NCBI RefSeq assembly: GCF_902362185.1
Contig: NC_044498.1
Span: forward strand, 45,456,036-45,520,035
DNA length: 64,000 bases
DNA from: Chanos chanos
Taxonomy: Eukaryota; Chordata; Actinopteri; Gonorynchiformes; Chanidae
Reading direction: 5' to 3'
Part shown: positions 24,482-36,790 of the stretch, piece by piece
How the letters are laid out: the number at the start of each line of letters is the position of its first letter
How positions within the stretch are numbered: position 1 is the first letter of the stretch
Position numbers and translations under genes: made by a program
Notes under the pieces: generated by a model
Seen by the model: only the letters and a program-made list of their open reading frames with translations
Told to the model about the DNA's origin: nothing
Databases searched by the model: none

Positions 24482-25423
24482 ATTGCATCAGATCTCTCAA
24501 ATACCTTTAGTTAAAGCTCTCGTTCAAAAAAAAATCATGTCAGACGGACTTCTCGCGTGGCGCACAAATACATGACTCAATACTGGCTCAAATGAATCAG
24601 TAAATTAGACTGACCGCATTCATGCCGTCTCTAAATTTATTCGGTCACCGATGATTCGTAACTGCCTTAAGGTTCCGGAAATGGGCTGCCAAAGATGTTA
24701 AACGCGCATGTCTGAACATGTCCTTGTCGTGCGGGGTGTGTTCAAGATCAGCTGTATTTCAGCGCGTTCAGTTATTCGTCTATTGTTTGTAAGGGGTAGG
24801 AAACGTATCCATAAAAAGAAATAATGAACTGCTCATTGTAAGAAGACATCTCAGGATATAATAATGCATGATTCATTATAAATACAACGTATGAAACTGA
24901 TATGCCCCATGAATTTGACAATAACTCCGGTGAGACCGACCAATATACACAGGGTTCTTACATTAAAATTTTATTCTATCTTTCTGAGCATGTCTGTCCG
25001 TTATGTCCTAAGTGCATCCTTATTTTTATTTTCAAAAACTATGATTCTTAGGGAGCATTGTTCTGATATGTGTCTTTTAACACACTCAACATTATATCAG
25101 GACAAAGACTAATTTATGTATAATATAAAATCACAAATACACAGTTCATAACAAAAACAAACTGACAGAACTTAATCATATGGATACACAGAACCATTTG
25201 CATTGTCCATTCAGTCCATATTAAATAGCATTATAGGTGGCCACACACTGGAAAGAAAAACAGATGTTTAACAGATACACGAGTTCAGACTCCTTACTCA
25301 TCCCGTCCATATACCACATGTGTAAAGAAAACAATGGAGAAGACACTTTAGACAGAATATACATTGTGTGTGTGTATGAGATTTCTAATGAAACAAGTTC
25401 TTAAGTCCAGAGGTGTGCTTCTC
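24482..25423. other. htra2 upstream region and mrps26 3' region
   Basis: No ORF here resembles a known protein. The right part should hold the mrps26 3'UTR and the left end the htra2 promoter. No TATA box is evident. Confidence 0.4.
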
Positions 25424-27039
25424 TCATTGAGCTACAGTCTGTTTAACCACACGTCCTTCTTTATCAATGGCAAAGTTGTAATTTTTGGGGTTGTCAAGCG
25501 CTTCCTCAATACGCTGATCCAGATTCTCCAGAGTAATGAAGCTCTGTGCCTCATCCTAGGGAAGAAGAGGGAAGATTATGTTCACGTGAGAGAAGAAGAC
25601 AGAAAGACAGCAATAAGAATGAGAACGCTATGGGCTGGAGTCTCATATGAGAAACACTGAAGTGTGTTTTATTTCCGCTACTGAATTCATATTTTTTTAG
25701 AATTGGCCCCTATTTGTTTCATGAGTTTGATTTGAACTGGCAAGCCCCACAGGATGCAGTTTTGAAATTTGAATTTGAATGACAGGACGTACATTTCATT
25801 AGGCACTGATTTGTATTTTTTTAATTTAGAGTAGTATATATGCATTATACATATATTTATGCCTTATACTGAATATAGGACCTTACAATTTTACTGAATA
25901 TAGTTCTGTACTCTTTGATTCAAATTCCAGTTACAATTCTATGTCACATTTACAGAATGTGTCTACCGCATAAACGTGTCTCTTATTACCTCTAGCTGCT
26001 GTATCTCTTTTTCTTTCTGTTTTATGTAATTCTCCATCTCCTGCTGTTGTAAGATGGCTGCCTCTTTTCTCTTCAGCTCTGCAACTTCTGCCTCTCTCTG
26101 TAGACGGAGCTCTCTGCAGGACGCACAAGCACATAAAACACGTAAGCTGTTACATTAGTTTTTCAAACAGGAGGTGTGGAATCTAATCCACATCAGCCAT
26201 GATGTCAGCACACCCTGCAAGTCAAAAATTCTAAAATGGTATTTGAAATTACTCTGGAATATACTCTTGTCGCTCAGGAGAGTGCAGGGTGTGTGTGTGT
26301 GTGCATGTGTGTGTGCATATCTCACCGTAATTTACGTAGTCTGAGGTTTTCAGCGTCATTCCAGGCCATTAAAGATCGATGCTCTTCTGCCTCCTGTTTG
26401 GCTCGTTCCTCCGCCAGGGAACCAACCTCCTGCTCGTACCGCTTCCGCAACATCTCCTCTTTAAACTGCATCCTACACACAATCACAAACACAAAGAGAC
26501 ACACCTCACTCACATAGTACGTGCACTCACATAGTACGTTCATCTTATTTAATGAATACACTTAAATACTGCAAAGAGGAGACATCTGCTGAATATACTA
26601 CTTATACTGTCTATTAAATAGCAATTATGATAGCAAGTCAACGACGAAGTATCACCAAAGTTTAATCTTAATATATTTTACGACGAGCCAAGAACACATA
26701 GTTAGTGAATCCACCGACAGAAACATTGAATAAGTGGACGGTAACTGCGTGTTGACAGTTAAGTGCTTTACTGAAGGTGAGTGTGTTAATGAGTGATATG
26801 CATTGGCAGCGTGCTTACCGCAGGGCTTTCATTATCAGAGTATACTCGGTGAATCTTTCTTTTAGGACTACCATCTCCATTGGGTCTACAGGCGGTGGGT
26901 ACTTGATACGTCCTTCTTTGGACTTCGCTTTCGGATCACTGCGGGACTTTCTTCCCCGAACAGCTTCAACTAGAACACCACCACGGGGAGCGAGGAGCCG
27001 AACGACCGGAGTCCGGCCGCTAACGATAGCTTGCAACAT
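25424..27039 (-). CDS. mrps26: Mitochondrial ribosomal protein S26 (mS26)
   Basis: Structural protein of the mitochondrial small ribosomal subunit. Four exons (minus strand): 27039-26819, 26472-26326, 26113-25990 and 25555-25424, giving 207 aa (human about 205). Matching features: RGRKSRSDPKAKSK near the mature N-terminus, then PPPVDPMEMVVL, AEEHRSLMAWNDAENLRLRKLR, a long charged helix rich in E, K and Q, and a C-terminal FITLENLDQRIEEALD. I chose the start at 27039 (MLQAIVSG) because it aligns with the human start and opens a basic mitochondrial presequence. An in-frame ATG 27 nt upstream (27066) is also possible and would add 9 residues. The last exon encodes the conserved KNYNFAIDKEG end. 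Confidence 0.93.
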
Positions 27040-27066
27040 GTCGTTAATGTTGTCAGCTGCACTCAA

Positions 27067-29723
27067 AGTACTCCCCGAACCAATGCATACAACCAGTGCA
27101 CAGTGAGAAACTAAATCAGAGTCTACAAAATTCGACTACATGACACTGTGCAATGTACACGATGCTACCATGTTGACGTCCTTTCACCTAGGAATAACTT
27201 TTCGTAATTTTCCTCACTTCTTCTATGAGCGCTGTACGGATCGCAAGGTTCATACTGCCGACTACTGTCCTGGAGTGTATCGACTCGTGACTTTCATTCA
27301 CTTTATCGATGTTGACCAAACGAGCACACAGATATTATATATACAAATGTATATAAAAATAGATCCTAAACTTACATTCTGTTTGAAGAAGAAAAAAAGT
27401 GTCTTACTTATTTTACACGTACCATAATCTCTGCTCCACAGCCCTTGAAAACCCCCACGCATGTTAATTTTTCCTTACTTTATCCCACATTCTCTCCCTT
27501 TCTGTGTTGTATTTGTCACAGTGCAACATGACAGACATGCTGTATGGAGTTGAGGTCAACTACCTTTGCATGCACTTTGCTATGGTGATGGTTAATACAC
27601 ATTTATATTATTCAAGTGGGTTAGTCTCTCTATCCACCTCCTGTTTCCTTTGTGTTGTGTGCTTTGTGAGCTCAGTATTCAACATACCTCTGAGAAGATC
27701 CAACCCAGAGGGTCAAACCGCTTTTATACGACAGTTACCACATATTAAAGACAACAGTAAAAAACATGTTACCACTGAAACCTATTTTTAACAAGCAAAA
27801 ATATTATGATTCATACCTGCCTCAAAAATGGTCTTTTTACATAGTATTGCACAAACACTAATTTGTTGTGTGGCAATATATGCCTGCTTGTGGCTATAAC
27901 TCTCTAGGTCAGTTAGAGCAGTGATATTTTAACTAGAGTATCAGGTAATAAACAAAAATGTTGTAATTCCAGTTTATATGGTGTTGGACAACTGCTGTCC
28001 ATTGTTATAATTGTTATACAAGAATGCCAGTGCTCAGTGAGATCATGTTTAACTTATATAACGGTAGTGTGTGGCACAGAAGAGCCATGCTTGCATTTAG
28101 TAAAGGTAGAGAAAGAGCATACACACACACACACACACACTCACACTCACGCACACACTCACTCACTCACTCTCTCACTCACACATACACACACGCACAA
28201 ATACGCTAAAAGAGACCAAATTTCTATGTTCTTGTTTATTCAGTGGTACAGAGGACAGCACCAATCAGATCAATGATTGGCACGACAGAAAGCTTTAGTT
28301 TCTAGAAGCATTTTCTAGTTTACTCTTGTAAGTTTTTGGTTTCATTTTACTGTTTCTCATAGACCAGATGGACGCACAGAACAGAAGCAAAAATGAAAGG
28401 AAACAAGTCTTTCTCTACTGATGCTGCACCTACAGCCAAACTCTTGGCACAGAGCATTATATTCCATTGGATTCTACAACCGTGGAGCTGCTTGTTAATC
28501 AAAATGATCTATTTCATGAATTTAAGCCAAAATTTTAGAGCTTGTTTAGTTATTTTGAATTAGCTACGCTGTAATCGGATCAAATTATTTAGCTAATGAA
28601 GCCAGAGTAACATATATCTGCAGCCAACCAAAGGTCAAAACATGAGAAAATAACGTGAAGACCCTAAATGAACAGCAGTTGAAATGTGACTGATTAAGTA
28701 TTTATAAACTTATGTAAATCCACTGGGCTCTTGGACTGTAGTTACAGAACCACAAATGGAGGGCAAAATCCTGTTGGCTGAACTTAAATCCAATCCACAC
28801 CATTAAAAAGTTATCTTCAGTCCACTCTTGGCACCCAAAGCTAGCTATATATTCTTAAAATCTACCTCCACAAACAATTGGTTAAGAGTTTGCTTGGTCG
28901 AGCATAGCTAGGTGCTTTGAGTCAAAGTTTTAACAGGATGTCAAGTTCTGCCGACAGGATGTTGCACTTTGAACGGGTGAGTGCTGCTTTCAGTATTTCC
29001 TCTGAGGTGGTCATCTTCTCTTTTTTTTTTTGTGAGTGTGGAGAAGAAGGGGGACATTCATGGTGGACCTCTTGTATAACACAAGGGCTCGTTTTACTTC
29101 TGATGGAGTAGTTAACTTGTGGGCTTGGGGTACGGCCTAAGTTCAGGGTTTGGGGTTAAGGGCAAAGATTTGGGGTTAGGAACTATATAGGGTTGCGGGA
29201 TGGTTAGAAGGTTGTCACAGGACTTGCGGTAAAACATATGAAGGATTGGGTTTTAGAGAGTTGCAGGTAAGTGTAAAGGGATCAAATGTTTGGGAAATGG
29301 GTAAGGGATAAGAATATGGATCACACAACAGGTAGAACATGGGACGAAAAGCTAGGACCAACAAGGGTAGACTAACAGTGTTCAGGGTTAAAGATAGGAG
29401 GTACAGTTCAAGGTTAAAGGTGGAGGGTAGGGTTAAGGGTTAAAGATAGGAGGTACAATTCAAGGTTAAAGGTGGAGGGTAGGGTTAAGGGTTAAAGATA
29501 GGAGCTACAGTTCAAGGTTAAAGGTGGAAGGTAGGGTTAAGGGTTAATGATAGGAGCTACAGTTCAAGGTTAAAGGTGGAAGGTAGGGTTATGGGTTAAA
29601 GACAGGAGCTGGAATCAAACGTTAAAGATCAGAGATGGGGTTCAGGGTTAAAGATGAGAGGACATGGGATTAGAGTAGGGTTCGAGTTAGGGTTCAGGAT
29701 TGAGAGCTAAGAGCTGACCAAAT
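27067..29723. other. Intergenic region between mrps26 and the intermediate filament gene
   Basis: No convincing gene. It holds a (CA)n/(CACT)n tract at about 28118-28200, a GGTTAGGG-type G-rich stretch at 29130-29390 and the 52-bp minisatellite that follows. The 3'UTR of the filament gene must lie near its right end. Confidence 0.4.
29394..29650. repeat. 52-bp minisatellite, four clear units plus a decayed one
   Basis: The unit starts ATAGGAG(G/C)TACA, continues AAGGTTAAAGGTGGA, then GGTAGGGTTAAGGGTTAAAG. Four units of 52 bp run from 29394 to 29601 with few differences, followed by a diverged fifth. It lies about 75 bp beyond the stop of the intermediate filament gene and probably within its 3'UTR or flank. 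Confidence 0.9.
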
Positions 29724-30866
29724 TTAGGCGAGGGTGGGAAGGGCGGAATAAGTCAGTCGAATCTCCTCCCCCTCCAACAATTTCCTGTGGAGACAAACAA
29801 GAACATTTCATCATAAACAAGTGAAAAGGTATGTTTAAATCATTAGTAGAGGTTCAGCACTAACGATACCTCGTTCTCTGTCGGGTTGTGGTGCCTCTGT
29901 TTTTGCTTATGCACAGCGGTATTGAGTCAATGAGCAGAAAACAATCTTTGCACTAATTTGCAGAGAGTTTGCACAAGGCTCTGTCTTTGGGGCTTGTAAT
30001 TTTGCAGGTATGTGTTCAAGTCATTTTAGTTAACTCTAGTGCTTACTGCAGACAAAAGCAACCATACTCAGTCCTAGTTCTTACTGCAGACAAATCAGTT
30101 TGCCTCATTCGGTCTAATTAAAAATGTGTGTGCGTGTGAGAGTGTGTGCATGTGTCTCTTTTTGGGTCAGCATTTGTGGTATGGGCAGGTATTACCTGTA
30201 GGCTGCAATCTCGATGTCCAGAGCCATCTTGACATTCAGCAGGTCCTGATACTCTCTCAGGTAACGTGACATCTCCTCCTTTGCCTCACTGATATCTCTC
30301 TCTAAGTCACTTATCCTCACCTACAAAACAATTTATGAAAAACCTCACGCATTAAATAGAGCAATACATGTTCACTGTGCAGCAGTGCTACAAATCAACA
30401 CACATCACCCAAAATCAACCGTGTAAAAAAAAAAAGAAAAAAAGCATTACAAATCTTAAGGTTTGATTTACTGTGATCACTGAGAAAGAATCGTGAGTTT
30501 TTTTTTGTCTTTTTGGTCTTGTGTTAAGAGGAGTGTGAAAAGGTAATGTGTCATTGAACAGCATGATCCTTATTCATTCTTATTAGTCTTATTCTAACTG
30601 AATTTGTATGGCTGGTTTTATATGGGGGACTGGAAAAGTTCAAGAGAATTCCCCGGTTATGTGTGGTTATGAGTGTCATATGTGGGTTTTCTCTTCATAC
30701 TAATAGTGCTTCATGGCCAGAGTCAGTAGAAATGAATAACCATGACTCAGCGTTGTTACGAGGAGTCAGCAGTCAGCCATTGCAGCGAAGCATACCATCA
30801 CTCCACTGCAGCTGTTTTCTCACAGCCTGCTCTCTCTCTCTCCCTCTCTCTCTCTCTCTCCCTCTC

Positions 30867-30901
<35 letters not shown>

Positions 30902-32556
30902 GTCTATCTATCTATCTATCTATTCACTTCTATCTCACTTGTCTTTCATACTCTGGCACTATTACCAGAGGAGAGACAGAGACTATATGCGAGAGAGCCA
31001 CACATATTCTCATACTGTGCAAGGTCACGTCAGGTCTGCAGCCTTGTATGACACCACATTTCCTGCAGTCACTTTTTGCTTTCATTGTACAATAAATGTA
31101 TAATATCATCCCAGAGCCTTATGGGTGATTTGAAATGAATCTCTGTCAGAATTAACTGCTGAAACTCAGATGACTTTAGATTCGAACAAGCAGAGGATTA
31201 TGCATTTTAACACCTCCAGTGAATACATTACGTGTCATTAGGGGATAACACCATGCAAAGACGCTGCTTCTTTTTCTCACGCTTAACCCCCCCCCCCCCC
31301 CCCCCCCCCTCTTTATTGTCTGTGCTCTTACTGCTATTACCCTAAGCTTCACTGTCTATCCTGCTGTGTCATTCTCCCTGTTCATGAATGAAATTCCCAT
31401 TACTATCTGTCTCTATTCTGCCGGTCAGTCAGATGCCTGGATCAGTACTGTCAGTACTCACAGCATCTCCTGGTTATCAGGGTGAAATCTGTGTGGGATT
31501 GTTATAGTTGTAATGTTGTAACATTATTGTCCTTTTGTTTTCATGATGATGGTGTGGTTGTTAGTGGAGTACCTGGTACTTAGTGACCTCAGCGCTCTGC
31601 GTTTCCTCAAGTTCGGCCAGTTGCGCGTTCAGCGAGTCGATAACATTTCTTAACGCCTCCACTTCCGCCGAGCGGGACTGCAGCAGCCGCCGATACTCGG
31701 CCGTCTCCTCCCGTACCACACGCACCGCCTCCTCCTGCTTGCTGGTCAGCTCCGTCACGGTGGCGGCCTTCCCGCGGTACCAGGTTTCTGCCACTTGCCT
31801 GTTGCGACTCGCCAAGCTCTCGTACTGGGCACGGATCTCTCTGAGAGCGGCAGAGAGATCTGGCCTGCTCACGTCAAACTCCACGCTCAGGCTGGCCACC
31901 TGCAGCTGCGCCCGTAAGCCTTCCTGCTCCTCCGCGAACACCTGCCTCAAGAAGGCCAGCTCCTGTGTCAGGGAGACCATGCAGGCCTCCGCGTCGCAGC
32001 TCCACAAAGCCGCTTTGCCCGCCTCTTCACGTATCTGCTGCAGGGCCTCCTCCGCCTCCCCGCGCCTCCGTCCCTCCTCCTGCCAACGTTCTCGCATCTG
32101 AGCGTGCACCTCTCTCAGCTTCTCCCTCCGCGCTTCCATACGTGCTTTGTCTTGGGCCTCCTGGTGCAGCTGCTCCCTGAGGCCACGCGCCTGCTGCTCG
32201 TAGAGCTGCTGCAGGCGGGACGGCTTGCTCTGCTTACGCCGCAGTCCCTCCAGCTGCAGGAGCAGCACCTGGTTCTGCTGTTCTAAGTGACGAACTTTCT
32301 CAATGTAAGAGGCGAAACGATCATTCAGCTCCACCAGCTGCTCCCGTTCTTGTACCCGCAACTCCAGCAGCTCTGTACTCACCACACTCGCTTGCGCCAG
32401 GCTGTAATGGTCCAGTCGCTCAAAGCGCTCTTTTGGGCCCAGTTTTACCGGCCGTCTGGAGGAGAAGGTGGTAGGGATCCGGACAAGGAGCGAGATGTGA
32501 GGGTTGTTGTCCCATCGCCGTGAGGAGTGGGAGGAAAGGAGAGGGTCGTAGCTCAT
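29724..32556 (-). CDS. Type IV intermediate filament protein, neurofilament-L/internexin-like, almost tail-less
   Basis: Cytoskeletal coiled-coil protein. Three exons (minus strand): 32556-31573, 30320-30196 and 29784-29724, giving 389 aa. A basic head covers residues 1-70 ([20 protein letters not shown]). The rod then starts with [19 protein letters not shown] (coil 1A) and ends with [18 protein letters not shown], then [11 protein letters not shown] (coil 2 end). The string [20 protein letters not shown] closely matches the neurofilament-L linker. Having only two introns, with the second inside [11 protein letters not shown], is the neurofilament-class pattern; type III genes have eight. 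After EGEE only 12 residues remain ([12 protein letters not shown], then TAA), whereas neurofilaments carry long acidic tails. Which fish paralogue this is, I cannot say. Confidence 0.88.
30832..30930. repeat. (CT)n/(CTAT)n tract in the filament gene intron 1
   Basis: Pure CT with CCCT interruptions, ending in five CTAT units. A poly(C) run of about 22 bp lies at 31287-31309 in the same intron. Confidence 0.95.
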
Positions 32557-32725
32557 GATGAAGGTCGTCTGAATGATTTTTTTGTTTGGTTTTTAAATTA
32601 TATTGATGTATTTTTGTTGGTTTGAGTTGGGTTGTTTTTTTTTTTTTAAGTCCCCCTTGTTCTGCACACCATCAGTGGAGATGAACCGGCACTGCACCAG
32701 TTCAGAAATACTGCAGAGCATCACA

Positions 32726-32734
32726 TTTTATATA
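32726..32734 (-). promoter_or_regulatory. TATA box of the intermediate filament gene
   Basis: The minus strand reads TATATAAAA here, 170 bp upstream of the ATG at 32556. A start site about 30 bp downstream would give a 5'UTR of about 140 nt. A (CA)n tract lies immediately upstream of it (32739-32782). Confidence 0.65.
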
Positions 32735-32770
<36 letters not shown>

Positions 32771-32784
32771 ACACACACACACAG

Positions 32785-35480
32785 CTCCTGCCCAGCCAAT
32801 AGGAGTGCTCAGCAGTGAGGCAAAGCTGGAGGTTGGTCTTGTGTTTCTCTGTCAGAGACAAGAGAAGAGGCTTCTCTTGCATTCAGAAAATTTTGAGAGA
32901 TGATAAGAAACAATGATGCGTTGTGTTTTTAAATGATGTTTTGTTTATGTTTTTTTTTTTAAATCATTTTACAAATGCTTGCTTTCAGCAGAATCGGCAC
33001 CTCTTGTTAGATATCTAAATATTATAACATAAGACTAAACTCAGCATTTACTGACCATATCCAGTCAGACGGGAACCAAACACAGATAATAATATATTTG
33101 ATAAATTCACAAGCATGTTGGTGACGAGAGAGGTAGAGAGCAAGAGAGAGGGAGGGGGCAGGTGTATGAACCGGAGAATAGCAGAGAGAGCAGGAAAGAA
33201 TGAGTGAGATAGCTGGATCTCCATACTCTATTAAGGGCCTTTTTGAGATGTATGCTTTACATCTTGTGTATATTGTTGTTATATACACCTTTTAGATGTA
33301 TACTTTACACCATACTTTACACCTTATTGAAAAAATAGTTTTTACTAAGACGCAAAACAGAATAAACCTGACTTTTTTATGTCCTTGTATTAATACATGG
33401 TGTATGGATCCTTGTCAGATGCTACAGCAGTGTGTCTACTGGTATGCAGAATTCTCAAGCTTAAATTTTGTTTTTGACTGATGGGACTTCTCAGATTTGG
33501 CAATGGTTATAGCAATGCTAAACAGCTGTCACACACTCACTCACTCACTCATTATCTAAGCCGCTTATCCTGAATAGGGTCGCGGGGGGTGCTGGAGCCT
33601 ATGGGGAAACACCCTGGACAGGTCACCAGTCCATCGCAGGGCAGCCGTCACACAAAATAAAATCATTACTGTATGCTTTTGAAGTTGTGCTTAGTGTTAC
33701 AATACCAAAGAAGATCATTGGAAATGTTTTCTCATAGACATTGCTAACCATCTCAGTGGTAACACTGCCCGTGATGGATCTGTTACTCATACATTCCCAG
33801 AATACATTCTCTCAGGAATACTGAAAAGTATGTCAACGCACTTAAGTTTTATGAAATGGGTTTGCAGACTTTGAAAGGCACTGTAAGCCTAATGATAAAT
33901 AATTATCAAGACTCAATTTTAAGTAAGTTTCAAAAATCTAAAATGTCCTTCAAAATCATATTAACATCACAGTACTGACATTTAAAGGCCTGTTGCTTAG
34001 GTAACATAAGAATGTTTGATTGCCAACCAGATTTCTGCCTGTACTTACCTGAACAAAAAAACGTTGAAATAGAAAAATACTCAATGTTGATGGTCCAATG
34101 ATTAATAATGTGATCAAAAGTCTCTGGAAAATGAAGTACAACGACCCTGAAAACTTGATGTTTCATTTTTCTTTTTTCATATGGTGATTTTTCCTCTACA
34201 ACACAAAATACTCAAGTCTGAATATTTCTTTGGGTACACGAGTGTCTGATGTCAATAATTAGGTGAAAGTAATAATACTTCGAAGGACATAAATCTCAAT
34301 TTTAAAGTAAACTTTTAAATTTGATAATTGTATTTTTTTTCTAGATGCATTTCTTTTTCCATATAGTCATAAATGTTTTGAACGTGGTGATAATAAAATG
34401 GTAACACATTTTAAAAATCCTATTGTCACGACGAAGACCTCATGCAAAATTGCCTTTATGAAATTATACTTGGAAATATTGCAGGATCCAGATATGGGGC
34501 AGTAAGGAACACCAAAAAGAACCGTGTGAGATGGACAGTTGAGCGCCTTGTCAGCTCACCTAAAAACCCTGCGGAAAAATACATGTGTGAAAATGACAGA
34601 GCAGAACGTCTATGTGGACTCAAACTGAGCCGGCCTTGAAATCCAGTCTGTGCTCCTTTGTCAAGAATCTCGCAGGTTAAAACATGCAAAACAGTTAAGA
34701 CAGCCCTGAGTGACGACAGCACTTTAAAGCTGCAAAGTCTGACAATAAGAGGGCTTGTTTTACATAATGCATTAGAAGATTAGATTTTAAATAGAAACAT
34801 AACCTCAGTAATACTTCACAGAGCAAACGCAATGGACAAACAAACGTTTGGGGCCCAGCACTTGCGAGACATGTATGTACACAGCTCTCCTGCTTGTTTC
34901 TGCTGAAGGTGAAATCAAAATATTATGAAAGTTACCAACAATTTTAGGGCATCTTGACAGGTTCAAGAGCAATGAACAAAACAGTACACTCGTTAATGAG
35001 TAAAATCTATGTTAATGTTGTCTGTATAGCTACCATGATGTTATTTTTAAGAAAATCACAGCACTGTCCAAGTCTCTACTTCAATGGTTTGTTAACAACC
35101 CATTACTGACTGTAAACTTTGAGCTAAATATGCAACAGCTGAAATTGTATATTTAAGCTGACGTGTTAAATGTTCTCATAACACTCAATGTTCTATTATT
35201 AAGTTGGCATAAAAGGTGGCATACTGCTAGCTCCATTGTTTCTTTTTACTAAGCTGGATTACTCTTGTACAAGTATTGTAGTTCTTACGGTCTAGACTTT
35301 TTCAATCCAACCTAAAATTTGTTCACGTCAAAAATTTTCCTTATTAGTCATGTAGTGATGTCAATGATGCTTGTTTTGTAATGACTTCACATGAAGTATT
35401 ACCAGTCATTCAGACATTCCACTCACAAAACACACACACACACACACACACACTAATCCTTGACTAACTTACCCAGTCCC
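32785..35480. other. Intergenic region upstream of the filament gene
   Basis: No gene recognised. A dispersed fish repeat lies at about 33525-33645, and a (CA)n run at about 35430-35452. A 65-codon ORF at 34442 has no recognisable homology. Confidence 0.4.
33525..33645. repeat. Fragment of a common teleost dispersed repeat
   Basis: The sequence contains the phrases ATCTAAGCCGCTTATCCT, GGTGCTGGAGCCTAT, CACCCTGGACAGGTCACCAG and CCATCGCAGGGCAGCC, which I recall as one dispersed family in many fish genomes. The family name is not certain. Confidence 0.7.
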
Positions 35481-36287
35481 TCCAATGTAACAATAGCTTT
35501 GGCAGATGAATACCTTTTATGTACTTCTCACATACATTTTCCTTTGTCTTCAGACTTGACATTCTTCAGTTTCACTGAGATGTTCTTTTTCAGGATCTCC
35601 TCATTGAAGAAATCAGCTCTGTCCTTGTACCACTCATGTGCTGACTCTGGGAAGATGTCACTATTTTGGATGAGTAGCACTTGAATGTCCTGGCTTGTCT
35701 TCCTCCACGTGACCTCTTCTACATTCACGGCTGACAAAATGTGTGTCCACTGAGCAGTTCAGAGTCACCGCTTCATATATGCAAAAATCCGGTCCCTGCT
35801 ACACGTTCTAGCAAAGAAAACACAAACGCAACAAAAACCTTTATGTATATTGTAAGAGACAATTTGAAATCTCCTTTGTGCTAAGACGTGCTAAGTTTCT
35901 AAAAATACGTACTTCAGGCGTGATCAGTCTTCCAATCTTTATTACATGCTGGCATGGGTGAGTACAAGTTACAGAGTAAAGTAGAGTCACACACAGAGCA
36001 GAGTGACTCCCCTTTTTATATCTTAATAAAGCAATTCTTGCCAGTCAGTCCCATCTCCGAGGGCAGGTTGCCCTGCCATATCTATCTAACGGCCTTGAGC
36101 AGCACGGTTCTCTCCTCCCTGCATGTACACAGATCACACTAATCGCCAAAGTTAGACACAAACTTCTTTTTTTTTACAGTGCTCGGTGATTTTCCACTCT
36201 CCTCAAAACATGTAACAGTCAAACATTTGGATACATTGAATACACAGCTAAACACATGTTAAAATATTCCCCACAGTATGTATCTCT

Positions 36288-36345
<58 letters not shown>

Positions 36346-36790
36346 GTGTGCGTATGTTATAGAGAGCAAATATATAGGAATGTACATGTGATTAGTAACA
36401 TATTGAATTTCAAAAGAAGTTTCATCAGTTTCAGCACTGGTGTAAAGTGTACCCATGTAAATTCCTTCATCTTCAGCTGTCACATTTTTGGCCATGAGAG
36501 AGAAGTTTCCTTTGACAAAATTCCTCTGTAAAACACTGGGCTCTGTCCTGGAGTTCAAGGCCCTGGGAGTCAGCTCTGCTATCGCCCCCTTGGAAAAGAT
36601 ACACCAGCGTCCCTGTGTCTGACCTCCTCCAATTAACATCCAGCTCCCTTAGAGGCAGTGGGCTTTCTACAAAGCATGGCAGTATGACAGTACCTCCCAG
36701 GTTGGCAACTAAGGGACGAGGTGGGCCGTGCACATGGAACCACATAGAGCGGGTTGTCCCTTTGCTGGGCCCTAATTTGGGGTCTCAGCA
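35480..36790 (-). pseudogene. Two decayed butyrophilin-like V-set immunoglobulin exons
   Basis: Minus strand. The first V-set (about 36770-36400) reads GPPRPLVANLGGTVILPC, then LDVNWRRSDTGTLVYLF and, in another frame, NFSLMAKNVTAEDEGIYMG. The frame changes at a TTTTGT near 36525, where one T fewer would keep the family frame. The second V-set (about 35800-35500) reads EAVTLNCSVDT, then in another frame VEEVTWRKTSQDIQVLLIQ and NISVKLKNVKSEDKGKCM followed by a stop. Both lack the second conserved Ig cysteine (Y.C is YMG in one; the other stops at that point). The family resemblance is to fish butyrophilin/MOG/B7-like receptors. This is a degraded host gene, not an active one, unless assembly errors explain the shifts. 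No signal peptide or membrane exon was identified. Confidence 0.6.
36286..36346. repeat. (TAGA)n microsatellite
   Basis: About 15 tetranucleotide units directly beside the first Ig relic. Confidence 0.96.

Noticed and set aside
27504-27791. 95-codon + strand ORF between mrps26 and the filament gene
   Set aside because: No homology recognised, no Kozak or splice support, and AT-rich context.
29130-29400. Interstitial telomere array
   Set aside because: GGTTAGGG-like words occur but not in an ordered TTAGGG array, so I call it only G-rich sequence next to a minisatellite.
31583-32286. ORFs of up to 172 codons on the + strand
   Set aside because: They lie exactly antisense to the high-GC first exon of the intermediate filament gene, whose minus-strand frame is clearly the conserved one.
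34442-34722. Overlapping ORFs that might be a transposase or small gene
   Set aside because: No recognisable domain, no splice context and no codon pattern; probably chance.
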